Shown here: positions 13,417 to 26,969 of the stretch, one piece after another
Numbering within the stretch: position 1 is the first letter of the stretch
Layout: each line of letters starts with the position of its first letter
From: Caenorhabditis elegans
Taxonomy: Eukaryota; Nematoda; Chromadorea; Rhabditida; Rhabditidae
Assembly (NCBI RefSeq): GCF_000002985.6
Contig: NC_003284.9
Location: forward strand, 3,720,001-3,784,000
Direction: 5' to 3'
DNA: 64,000 nt
The notes under the pieces: model-generated
Told to the model about the DNA's origin: nothing
Seen by the model: the letters and a program-made list of their open reading frames with translations, nothing else
The model's database searches: none
Program-made: the position numbers and the translations under genes

Positions 13417-13664
13417 GGCAGTACTTTGTCGCGACTGATTTTACCGCTGGCTCCTTCGCGTCGATGGCAGCACCGGGGAGCGCCGCCTCGGAAACACCCA
13501 CGCGCCTGGAACCAAAACAGCTGGCTCAGATACACAACAAACATCCCCCGGGATCCCGCGTCCCTGGCGTCCAGGAGGGGGATCTCGCTGCCAAGAACAT
13601 GAAGACAATCTATACGGATATCTCTTCTGAATGACTCCTCAATGAGCAGATGTGTGTGCGGCAA
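13417..13664. other. GC-rich segment open on both strands, upstream of the tag-18 start
   Basis: Markedly more GC-rich than its surroundings. On the minus strand one frame is open for about 104 codons (13664-13353). A second frame after a TTGGTTCCAG acceptor reads VGVSEAALPGAAIDAKEPA and then possibly a GTAAAA donor. It could hold an alternative first exon of the tag-18-like gene or its 5' UTR. Neither reading is proven. Confidence 0.35.
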
Positions 13665-13837
13665 AAAAAGAAGCGAAAGTGAGGATACCCTGCTGTGAAA
13701 AAATAAATATGCTGACGATTCGCCGACACAATATTGGCGTTAGAGTGTTACCTAATTACACCCTGTATCGATGTGTCATTCCTTAGACGGCGTGAAATAT
13801 CTGCTGAGGTGATAATTGTAATGAAAGGTTAGAATTA

Positions 13838-14053
13838 ATGAAAAAAATAAAACATGCACAATTGCAGCAGCTGTTGAAAAATCACGCAACGTACTTGAAT
13901 GGCGTTGGCAAAGAATTAGACCGACATTGTAAAGGGCATGAAACTTACGCAATCTGTAATTCCTATTACAAGTGTTGTTTGACTAAATGTTATAATATTG
14001 CGCATATCGAAGGAATCATGGTTGGGAATTCCTGTGCGCCTATAAAATATTAA
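13838..14053 (+). CDS. Possible small Cys-rich protein or exon
   Basis: A 71-codon open frame with six cysteines in a region ending YYKCCLTKCYN and GNSCAP. This spacing looks like a small disulfide-rich domain. An AATTGCAG acceptor lies a few codons in, so the visible ATG may not be the true start and an upstream signal-peptide exon was not found. I do not recognise the family. It may be a gene relic. Confidence 0.3.
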   Translation: MKKIKHAQLQQLLKNHATYLNGVGKELDRHCKGHETYAICNSYYKCCLTKCYNIAHIEGIMVGNSCAPIKY

Positions 14054-15321
14054 ATTTTTTAAATCAGATTTCTCCAAGACAGACAATTTGGTTTGTTTTT
14101 GTGTTTGAAAATATTATTGTTCCAAATTTTATATCACCATGTTTTGACCAAAATCCAATTGATTTTTAAAAAAAAACTTCAAGATTATAGTTTTTTTTTT
14201 GTGTGTGACAAGTTTTCAAGCGTGTAAACTTGATAACTGTGTCCACAGTTTTTATGGCAAACTTTGAAAATTTTTCAAAGGAGCAGAATGCTGAAAATAA
14301 GAAAAATTACAATAATAAAAATGGATCTCTTATATTACAAAAAGACAATAAACTTCAGAATTCCGAAAAAAAAAGGACGCTTCCCTAAATTTAATAGTCT
14401 TTCAGTACTGGTACTTTCTGTCAGACGCTCAAAAAAAGCCTTGATCGAATTGTTTCAAGTATAGATTTTTAAATAACAAAGCTAAAAATAAATATTTAAA
14501 CAACGTTGACTGAAAAGTCAAATCACATGATCTTTTGGTCATTATTGTTTCTTATTTTTATATTCTTGTTTTCGAATCAAAGTTTTTTATGTTTTATTTT
14601 TTTGGCCTTTGATTCAATGTGCATTGTTTATTATTGGAAATACTGTTTAACACTTGAATATATTAGTTGCAAATTTCGTTTTAGTGTGGAATTTTTCGAC
14701 ACAGCTCAAAAACTAATCCAGAAATTTCTATAAAAAGTAACCTGCATTTGAAAGAAAGACACCGAAATTCGCCCCCGACATTCGAGCCCGCAACCTACCT
14801 TTGGCTTTGTGGAGAGCCGTCTTCAGGTGAGCACCGGTCGAACCGACAGTAACATATATCCTGATGAGGTTTGCGCAATCGTCAGTAAGTTAGTCCGCTT
14901 AGTAATCGGACCCTTGTCGGCTCATCTGAACAAACAATGTTCGTCATTGACTAGTTAACAGATTATGTGTATCGCTTGTTAGATATATCCTTAAATAAAG
15001 TAAATACATGAGTCTGAAATATAAATGTGACATGAGTGTTCACGCTGAATATTTCGAATATACCCCATAGCTATGGAATCCGGGAGATGTTCAAAAAAAT
15101 TCCACGAAAAGTTGCATTTTTAGTAAAATATCGACTTTTTGAAATCAAAATAGGTTCTAATAATAGTTCGTTTTGTTTTATGAAAATAACTGGACAAATG
15201 TTATAATGATCGAGCTTTTGAGTAACCAATGCCTTTTCAACTTTCCCCAAAAGTGAAAAGATGCCTCGTAATAGTTAGGAACATTGTAATTTCTTAGTTT
15301 ATCACAAAAATAGATTAACTA
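14054..15321. other. Intergenic, no supported gene
   Basis: AT-rich. A short GC-richer patch at about 14765-14900 contains box-like TTCGA motifs reminiscent of tRNA-derived repeats but does not fold as a tRNA. Otherwise nothing was recognised up to the mariner element. Confidence 0.45.
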
Positions 15322-16603
15322 CAGGGTGAGTCAAAATTATGGTAAGTCGAGGCGCGCGCGCGAAAGTTCTGTGGTTCGGGTCTCCCCGCCAAAATTAATT
15401 GATTATGTTATTTCGTGTTTTGTTCATTTATTTTTCCATCGTTTTTCCTAAAAAATAATTTTTTTTTCGCAGGTATGAGAGCGTCACCCATGCGTGAACC
15501 CATCGTTCGTTTTCATAGGAATGGTGTCGCGGCGAAGAGCATTGCTCGACGGCTCAAAGTGTCTGAAAAACTTGTTTCTACCACCATTGCACGGTTCAAG
15601 GAGCTCGGCAACTTTTCCGATAGATCCGGACGCGGAAGACCCCCCACAGTCACTACACCAGCGATGATAAAAAAAGTTCGTGGACGCTTCCGTCACAACT
15701 CCGGGCGGTCGGTCCGTGCGATGGCCCGAGAATTGAAAATTTCGCAAAGTTCTCTGTGCCGAATGGTAAAAAACAACTTGAAATTGAAGGCTTACAAAAA
15801 ATCTACTTGTCAATTTCTGTCTGAAGCTGCTAAAATCAAGAGAAAAGACCGTGCCATGAATCTACTCCGAAGATTCAGAAATGGAGCTCACAGGAAGGTA
15901 CTTTTCACCGACGAAAAGATATTTTGCATTGAGCAGTCTTTTAATACGCAAAATGATCGAGTTTATGCAAAAACTCAGCCAAACTCCCGCGTTCAGCGTA
16001 CTGGTTACCCGAAAGGAATCATGGTCTTTGCCGGAATCACTGCTAATGGAAAGACTCCACTCATTTTTGTTCCACAAGGGATAAAAGTTAACGGAAACAA
16101 CTATTTAGATATGTTGAAGACGGAACTCATGCCCTGGGTCAAGAAGCATTTCAAAAAAACAAAATGGACTTTTCAGCAGGATGGGGCGCCTGCTCATAAG
16201 CACAAGAACGTTCAGGCATGGTGTGAAAGCAACTTCCCGGACTTCATCGCTTTCAATCAATGGCCACCGTCATCCCCGGATCTCAATCCGATGGATTACT
16301 CAGTATGGAGTGTCCTCGAAGCAAAAGCTTGTTCAAAACCGCATAGGAATATCGATTCGTTGAAAGATTCACTGAAGAAGGCATGGGACGAGTTGGATAT
16401 CAACTACTTGCGCGCCACAGTCGACTCGTTCCCTAGGCGTCTGGAGGCCTGTGTTGCTGCTAATGGAGATATTTTCGAACTTTAAAATGTTTTTCTATAG
16501 TGTTTTTTACGGTGAATAAAATGTGTATAGTTAGAAGTTGTTTGTGTTTCTGGAAAAATGTATGGAGCACGGGAACTACTTACCATAATTTTGACTCACC
16601 CTG
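15322..16603 (+). mobile_element. Complete DD37D mariner-type DNA transposon
   Basis: A 1282-bp element with perfect 26-bp terminal inverted repeats (CAGGGTGAGTCAAAATTATG...; 15322-15347 and 16578-16603), flanked by TA on both sides (15320-15321 and 16604-16605), the expected target duplication. It encloses one intact transposase gene. Perfect repeats and an undamaged frame suggest recent activity. Confidence 0.95.
15475..16485 (+). CDS. Mariner-superfamily transposase, DD37D class
   Basis: A cut-and-paste transposase of 336 residues from ATG 15475, chosen because it follows a TTTTTTTCGCAG acceptor-like site and starts the recognisable domain; the frame is open further upstream to 15415. An N-terminal paired-like helix-turn-helix DNA-binding part comes first (VRFHRNGVAAKSIARRLKVS; a second HTH about residues 75-110), then a GRGRPP AT-hook-like linker. 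The catalytic triad is TDEKIF, QQDGAPAH and NPMDYSVW. I count 37 residues between the second and third Asp, the DD37D (maT-like) arrangement rather than DD34D. No frameshift or stop is present. Confidence 0.93.
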   Translation: MRASPMREPIVRFHRNGVAAKSIARRLKVSEKLVSTTIARFKELGNFSDRSGRGRPPTVTTPAMIKKVRGRFRHNSGRSVRAMARELKISQSSLCRMVKNNLKLKAYKKSTCQFLSEAAKIKRKDRAMNLLRRFRNGAHRKVLFTDEKIFCIEQSFNTQNDRVYAKTQPNSRVQRTGYPKGIMVFAGITANGKTPLIFVPQGIKVNGNNYLDMLKTELMPWVKKHFKKTKWTFQQDGAPAHKHKNVQAWCESNFPDFIAFNQWPPSSPDLNPMDYSVWSVLEAKACSKPHRNIDSLKDSLKKAWDELDINYLRATVDSFPRRLEACVAANGDIFEL

Positions 16604-16605
16604 TA

Positions 16606-19600
16606 GAACAATTTCAATTCAAACATATATATTCATTTCTCATAATGTAATCTTCCCCCACCGCTCTAGTTTTTGCAGTAGACTGTCATCAACCACCCAA
16701 TTGCCCCAGTCCCCTCTCACCTACTCACCTACTACTGAACAGTATCGTTTTATTGTTAATCGTTCGCACCTTATCGGGATTCTCTTAGAAGTGAATTACT
16801 ACAAGATATGTTACTCAAACACGTCGGCAAGTTGACTTTCATGTACCTATTCAATGTATTCTCATCTTTGTTCTACAAATTTCACACATTTTCGAGAATG
16901 CTCATGCTCATCACATACTCTACAATATCATTCCCACATTAGTAAATAATAAGATGAACTCCTAAACAGGAGTAATTAGGATGTAACCAGTAAACGAGCA
17001 CATCCGTATAAGCCGATAAAGCTGCTCGATTTTTGAGTAACAAACAATATAATGATACACCCCTGTGTGCAGGCTCATACATTTGTAGCCGTCATCTGCT
17101 GGCCAGTTGCGTAGTGATTATATCCTTTTGAACTTGGTGAACTTTTCAAAATTATTGTATTACAATCAAGGAAATGTCACTTGGTCACGGAAGTCGATAC
17201 AGTCATCAATCTCTGACTAATCCATGTATTAAACGAGTGTTAGTTATTAAACATGCAAGATGTCTTCCTACCGGAAAAATTGGCAGACAGGTGCAATAAG
17301 TGTGCATGGTGACCGGAAAGAGATGTTTTGTTAATGGGGAGTTTGCCAAGAGAAAGGTTAATTTTGAACTGTATCATAGACATATTTCTAGAAGGTTAAA
17401 AAAAAAAGAATGTAATATATTTTTATTTTAACATATTATGTCTGTTAATGAGATGTTTGAACTTATGTCAATAAGTATTTAAAATTTTAAATGAAGTGTT
17501 AAATATGGGTGAGGTTTTATAATAGCTTTTAACTGTATAAAATAGGATGAAGTCGTTATTTTATAAACAAACACCCTTGCTAAAATTATATTCCTAATGT
17601 ATAATTTTGATTACAAAATACTTTCTGAAAAGAGTATATCTAGCAGATTTAAAAAAAGCTACTGTCTAAATAAATGCTATAAACTGGATTTTTCGGAAAT
17701 TAATTTTTAAAAAATGTATTGCACCCTTGGAAATAAGACTAATCACATTTCATTTTTATGGATGGAGGAATTGCTAACATATATAATGGCAAAATGACCA
17801 AATTTACTAGGAAAATTTTTCAAAAATTTATTGAAACACTTTTACACTCAAAAAGTGGCAATCACTGAATTTTTGCCACTTCTTGACTAAAATATAGCAC
17901 TGTGGCAAGTTCCAATGTTTGAATGTTGGAATTTCAAAGGAAACATTTTGTTTTATCGACCACTTCCAAAATTATGGGAAAAACTGTGTAACACTTTTGG
18001 AAGTAAAATAATTTTTTTTTAATTTTGAAAAGTTTTACTATGATTTTAGGTGATTTTGGAACCATATATAGTACCTAGGTAGTGACTTCCTCAACTAAAA
18101 AAAATGTATCTTGGTTTTTTGAAAGTTTTCAAAATGATAATTCCTGTACTTTTTTATGTTCTTACTAATATCGTTGAGCAGAACAAATTATTAATCCGAC
18201 AAGTAATATACCCTCTTAATTTATCCAATGCTATTCTACAACGAATTACATAATTAAAGCGTTCTACAAGCGCCTATATTTAGGCAATTTTTACAAACAA
18301 TCATAATGACGGGATTTAACGTTTTGTAGTGTGCACGCCTTGTTTTGTTACACAACTATCCATCTGCTTGTTCTCCATACGGTATGAGGGTCATCCACTT
18401 GTGCACTCACAAACGGCTCTTACATTGTGCATTACAGTTGTACAGCATCTCCCTGTTACGCTGAAAATTATTTGGAAAACTTCACAACCACCCACGTTCT
18501 CGAAATTCCACAAAACTTGAGGAAATATTGTAAACTCTTGTTCTTTGTCTGACACATTATTAATCCTCATAATTTCATAACAAACGGCATTGGAATGATG
18601 CTGGGACTCATTTTCAAAATAAACATAAATGGAAGAATTTTCGAAAGAAATGAAATGAGGTAAACATACACAAGCAAGCTCTACCCCCGTTTATTTCCGG
18701 TCCACAAATAAGTGCCAAGATCATAAATATGCCATTAGACCTCTCCATCGATCATTGTAAATTTGTATCTCCTCTCATCTCCTTGCTCACAGGTTTATTG
18801 GCCCTCTGTGGTTGACTGGCAGAACAGAGCACCTGCTGTCGTCATCATCATCAGCCGACAGCCCTTCCAACCGCAGTTGGACACATTGAAGAGTCAATGC
18901 GGCTTCCGCCTGTTACACCGCCTTATCGTTTTTGAGGTCGCCGATTATTCCAAAAGACTACCAACTTATGGCCGACCGGCTTTCTTACCTGTTTGAAATT
19001 TGAAGCCGTTCAGGCAGATCTTAACAAGCTCACTAAAGTTTATAGTAATAGTAGACGTTTTTCCGCAGGAGTGGTAGAGTGGTGGCGGAAGGTCTTCTTT
19101 GCAGTAAACTTTCGGAAAGATGGAAGAAGTTTATGAAACTTGATATTCGGTCTATTATAAACATTTTTATGAGGCAAAACCAAAGGTTATCAGGTTAACA
19201 AGAACACCTGGAAAATGGAAAAACGTGAACATAGCTTAACTATACTGGAAAAAAAGTCTAGATAAAATTAGTTGAATCAATTAACACTTTATGAAATGTT
19301 GTACTATTATTGGACAACTGCAAAATTGATAATGGCAAAAATAGTTCTTATTTTTTAATTTTGGGTGAGTTATTCCCGCCTTTTAATTGTAAAATAAAAT
19401 TTCTATAAAAATTTGACAAACTTCCATATTAAGTCTTTCAGGTAATTTTTAAGTGGACGTGGACTTAAAGCTAAAGTGGTTGTTAAAAACTACTCCTACT
19501 AATGGAGCCATAATTACCATATATCAAATTTTCCAAACAATTTGTGAAAATTTTTATTGACAGCCGAAAAGTGGCAATTACTGAATTTTTGCCACTTTAT

Positions 19601-20570
19601 GAGGAAACTAGAGCTCTGTTGCATGTTATTTGCAATGTTGGAATTTTAGTATTCAAGGAAATTTTTTTGTTCGACGACTTTCAAAAAAAGTGGCAACACT
19701 GAGTATTTACCACTTTTTTGAAACAAAACAAAATATTTTAAATAAAACTTAGTTTCACTGTGATATTCGGGCATTTTCGCAATTTGCTCCATTTATGACT
19801 GAACAGAGCTTTTAAACTATTATATTTTCCTTCTGTGTACTTGTGAAGATTTCTATCGAGATATCAAAAATGTCAAAAAAACATTTTTTTTCATCAAATC
19901 TGATTACCGGGAAAGTGTTATTTTCTGCATCACTTTAAAATCACTGTCTGTGAATTTGGATTGTACAAAACTAAATTTGACTTCTCGCACCAAATTAATT
20001 TCAAAATCTGAGCTTGAAATTCTCTGTTTGGTCTCAATTTTCAGATCTAATCTTAATAGTTTAAACGGTCGGCGTGGCGAAATAAAAAAAAACGCATCTG
20101 CTCGGGGGCGGCATCTCGAATACCATGACCACCGATTTGCACAGCTCCATTGCGTAACCAACACCCGACAAAAATAATCGACGTTTGACGGCAAAAAAGA
20201 GTCACATGACTACAAGTGATTTATTATGAAAACATAAAGGTGTTGACAATAATGACGAAAAAATAACAATTGGTGTTACAAGCACGGAATGGGAACAAGT
20301 AATAAAGCAAGGAACACAGATCTTTATAAGGTGTTGTGGAGGGAGAAGGATGACAAGCGGAAGAGGGGCATGTATTTATAGTTATAAAAGTTACCGCTAA
20401 TCAATTTCTTGAAAAAAATATTGCAAGTTGCTACCCGTGAATAGAAATATTGTAAACTTGGTGTAGGTTAATTAGGTCGAAATAAGTTATAAATCAAAAA
20501 TAGGTACACCGAACTACTAATAGGAGACACATGCTGAGTTAAGAAAACTTGAAGGCCATAAAAAGAAGGA
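16606..20570. other. Intergenic region between the mariner element and fkh-2
   Basis: Mostly AT-rich. Diverged MITE copies occur at about 17760-18010 and 19480-19745, sharing 'aaaagtggcaat.actgaatttttgccact'. A GC-richer, non-repetitive stretch at 18770-19010 and another at 20060-20180 stand out. A short element at about 19905-19950 resembles 22557-22610. No exon set could be assembled. As this is the 3' flank of fkh-2, distal regulatory elements are possible. Confidence 0.5.
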
Positions 20571-22254
<1,684 letters not shown>

Positions 22255-25200
22255 CAGAATTCGAGTCGTTTTCCTGAGATTTGGAAAGTTGGTATACTGA
22301 TGCGATTTGGTATGGAAACAATGACACGACAAAGTGATGGGTCCAGTGTGGGTGGGACTAACCACTGCGATCACCCGGCTGGGCGTGGCCTGCACGGTAG
22401 AGAGTGTGCGGGGGGACCCAAGATGAAAGAGTGAACCGAATGGTCTCCCAACTACGTAGAAAAGGGTGCAAAAAGTATAGTAAAGCGGTGAAGACTAACG
22501 GGGATATCAAAAATGTTTGAGTATGAAGAAAAAACCAAAGAGGCGTTTCCAAGGATGATTATGGTGGAAGTGTTCTATTCTGCATGACTTTTAAATCACT
22601 GTCTGTCTGAACAGAAAATTCGAACGTCTAAAAAATGTGCATGATTTTGAAAGTGCAATTCATTAATATGATATTTGATAACTTAAGAACTTAATCTTAC
22701 ATAACTTGATAATTGAGGAATATGAAATTAGACCAAATTAACGAAGGAAGACAAAAAAGTTTTATAATCAAGTATTATGACCCGTCTTCTTCCTATATTT
22801 TTTTACAATGACTTCTGATGAATTAATTAGAATTGCTCTTATTTTCTTTATATGTAGACTATTACCAACTTAAGTTGAGTTTCAGTTCGTGCATGAATAA
22901 GTAAACTTAAAGAATTAAAGAAAAAGTAGCAACAATGGAGAAATCTACCACTCCTATGGTGTCTAAATGAAACAATATGAATTTTATTTTAAATTTGGAA
23001 AGTTTTATATTTTGTTTCCAAAAATCGTTACTCCGTTGTTGCCAAATTTACAACTATGGTTTGTAGTGAAATCTGAGGAAATATTGTTTATTAAAAAATA
23101 ACAAAAACATTTGCGAGTGGAACTAGCTATTAAAAAAATGTAATTCAAATTCGAAGTTCAAAATAAAAGTAGTTGTAAGAAAAGTAACCTGTCACAACTA
23201 TTTGAAATAACTAAAATTGAAAAAAGTTTATCTTCTGCGGTAAGCGGATGAGCAACTTTGCAACAAATCGTTTGATTGACACCATTCAGCTGCTCGTCAT
23301 ATTATTGAACTAAGTGACTCCTCAATACTCATTCTTCTAGTGTCTTGTAATCCGGAAGACATATTGAGACTATAATAGCAGGTGGTTTTTAAGAGAGGGA
23401 TCAATATTGTGAATGCATGGTTTGAAAAGGGTAATTACAATACGATTGTTTTCATGCAGAGGTGAGACACGTATTAATAGAATGGTTGAACATTAGCTAC
23501 GTAAAATTAAATACAATTTCTACTTTTGCTACATTTTTTATTGAAAATGTTTCGGAGATTCAATTGAGTAATTTACAGCTTTGGCTAACAAAAAATTGTT
23601 GAGAAAGTAAATGATTGAAATCTCATAAAATATTTCCAACTGATCAAGGACCAATCCGCTGAAAATATCTCAGACAGCTGGATAATCAGGCGAAAATATT
23701 TTTTTGACGAACGCGCTCACACATGAAAAATGAGATCAGGAGTCAATAATTTACATGAAACATTACCAAAAATGAAAAAAAAACAGAGTTTTAACATTTT
23801 AAAAGACTTGCAAGTCAAAGCTTTTTTTAAAGCGCCAGTGGTGATCTAAATGCACTTACAACGATTCAGAATGACTGAATATCATGATAAACATCCTTCA
23901 AAAAAGTTATACTATGAATTTTGGTTATTTAGGCACCAAAGGAGTAGTTTTAAACACTATCCCCACTGGCGGTACTCCACCTTAAAATGAATTCTGTCTA
24001 GAAAAACGGATAGAAGCTGATCATAAATTTGTCAATTCAAACATTTGGGGTGTGCCAAATGCCAAATACAATCTAGAAGTTGTGCGGGATTTTCAAACCA
24101 GACTAGAATATTGACGATGCGATGTTTGAAAAAGTTACAAACATCACAGTTTTATTTACTTCCTAATGTCAAATTTTGATTGCGTCAGATATTTGTAAAA
24201 TACAAAAAACTGAAAGACGTCAACTTTTCGGTATGAAAATTACGAATCTTCCAGCTTCACATGATTTCTTATTGGATACAATTTAGTATGTGTTCGGACT
24301 AGAGGAAGATCGTCAGGAAATCAGAATAAGAGAAAATATGAAAAAGTTAAGCTAGTGGTTGTGAGGTATTTCAGGAAAAGGTAACAATTGTCAAAACTTT
24401 AAAGCATTAGAAAGTTTGTTTTAGTACTATAGTTTAAAAAATGCGTTTTTTTTTTGTAAAAAAAAGTGTCTAGAAAAATTGAGAAAATTTTGTGACATTC
24501 TGAAAAGTTCTGGAAATTTTTAAACATTTCTGAAGGGCCCGGGGAATATTTCTGAAACATTCTTTTAAAATTTGGGAAACGTTAGGAAAATTCTGAAAAT
24601 TTCGGGACAATTTAAAAAACATTTGGATTGCCCAGGAGATTTTTCTGAATATTTTCCTTTTTTTTTTGGGTAAAAAAAGTTTTCAGAAACCTTTAAAAAT
24701 GTATTCTATTTTTAACAAGGTTTTTTAGCATAAACCCTAGCAAAAAGGCATTTTCTCATGTAATTTTTCAAATTAACCAAAGTTTTTGTAGACACAACTA
24801 CATTTTAAAATTAAATTGATTGTAGCAAATCAACCCCAACCAATCAAAATTGTGTAATATTATTGCGCAACTGTTTTTCTCAATAAGCGTAAATTAATTA
24901 ACAGTCAGTAATGTCGTAAAACTTCTGGTGATCCTGCTGCACCAAATAAAACAGCCGTCTAGAACGAAGGTATCATAAATTGTTTTATGACACATCATTG
25001 CTACTGTGTTTAACTTTATAGACTGTGTATATCTGTGGCATTATTTAGAAAGCAATTTAAAAAAAAAACTTTATGTGGGTTTTTTTTTTCATATGATATC
25101 TTTGAATTCACGCCGTCAAGTCAAACTCACTGAATTCCTTATACAAACTTGATGATTGAAGCGGAAAAACAGTTATGTATCACATCATCATCATCATAAT

Positions 25201-26969
25201 CCAATGGATCCAACTTTATCGGCGATCTTATGAGAAAACTGCGTCTCTTTACTAGTTTTACTCTTTTCTCGGCTCGCCACAAAGAAAGTGCATACAAGTG
25301 TGAAATTGCCGATAAACGGACACAGCACCGGTAAGGTCTTATTGTCGTCGCGTTTTTTGAAATTTATTTTACCAATAATGGCTTAACGTTTGAGAGGCAA
25401 GTTGAAAATCAAAGAGTGAAGGGGGTTTTGAATCAAAAACATCCATTAAAAAGTGTTTTGTGCAACAAAATATCCATGGCGGGCTCATTAAATGAAATTA
25501 TGTTTCTATTATTTTGAGCAGACTTAAAGTGTGCAAAAGGTGGAAAAAAATTTCTGTTTAAATGGGCATGTATTTAAGGAAAAGTTATTAATATGCTGTT
25601 TCAGTTCTATAAAGGTGTAATCCCTGAAATAAATCCATTTTTGATGGGATTATCAAAGTATTTTTATTCCATGTTTTGATAGAAATAACTTCTTTTGAGA
25701 ACTTGATCGCTCACAGAGATCACACTTTGCAAAAAATATTGTTGAGGATTTTGGATTCAAAAATGATACAATAATTTCATGAATTGAATGTTTGGGTTAT
25801 TTTACCATTTTCCATTGTCCAGTAAAAATTATAGCGCACAGTCAAACTAAACGTTTCTTAATGGTAAAAAATATGTATTGCTCTTAAGTACTTTAAACGG
25901 CTCACATTACGTAATGAGTCTTACAACTGCCAAAAAAAATTTACAGCAGACGGAAATTAGTTTTAATTGATCATACCCCTATTTTGCACGTTTTAGTCGT
26001 TTAATTCACGCTTGTTCGGCTAAAAACATTCTCAGTCGATAGGTGCATTACAATTGTAAATTTTGAAAACCGAACTATTATTAAATCACAGCTTATTACC
26101 GTGTTTCTTTTAAAAGTCTTGCAACCTCTAATAATTTTGCACTGGCTGTTGCTATCCAAACTGTACTTAGTGAAAATCTTTGCAAAATTAGTAATTATTT
26201 AGAGAAAAAAAATCAACTTTTTTGTCAATGAACGAGTTTGTATCCAAAGCTTTTGGGCATTTGAGAGTCAGTCTTGCGTCCCTACCAACCAGTTGAATTT
26301 TAATCATTACTGGAAGACTTGGGATTACCTTATTTTCAAAATATGCAAAGAATACAATCCAATCGTATAAATTTAACAATATTGTTTAACAATTGTGTTC
26401 AAGAAATGTTGAATACACAACAAGGATGTTAAACTTTTGACCAAAGTTGAACACACTTCTGAAAGTGTTTTGCTAGAATAAATAATGGATGAAACTTATA
26501 AAATATTGTGTCAACTAACTAATATGCGTATTTCATTATGAATGCTCAAAGTGAATTAATTTAAAGTTATACCAAGCGACATAAAAAATTAATATACTAA
26601 ATGTCTAGGCTAGTGGTCTCGAAAAACATTTTGAAACCAACTTGTGACTTTTGAAAGTAATGTCTCGATATGTTCAGAACAAAAGCTATTCTGAACTTTT
26701 CTATTTTAAAATATTTCAAGCAAACTGGAAAGTAATTGTGAAGTTCTTAAAATGTATTCCACAAGAATGAACATCATTTTTTCTAGTTTTTTTTCCAAAA
26801 TTAGTTTTTACGTCTATAATATTAAATTTGAATAAATATAAAAATTCTTGTTAGTACTATATGGTTTCAATATGAAATTTTGTACTGGCGGGATGATGGA
26901 ACATGAAGTTTTGAAAATATCATAAAACAATTACCTCTATCTCTTCAAAAAGTCTTCGATATTAGTTAT
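22255..26969. other. Upstream region of fkh-2, gene-free
   Basis: No coding region is supported. A partial TTAA-type MITE copy lies at about 23827-23982 (GCGCCAGTGG ... CCACTGGCGGTACTCCACC). The rest is AT-rich single-copy-looking DNA that probably contains fkh-2 control elements. The retroelement insertion point is at 26965-26969 (GTTAT). Confidence 0.55.
23827..23982. repeat. Short copy of the TTAA-type MITE
   Basis: Ends GCGCCAGTGG and CCACTGGCGGTACTCCACC, with TTAA at both sides. Much of the interior and part of the left terminal repeat are missing compared with 40119-40528. Confidence 0.6.

Noticed and set aside
14765-14900. Possible tRNA gene or SINE
   Set aside because: Box-like TTCGA motifs are present, but no cloverleaf or paired acceptor stem can be drawn.
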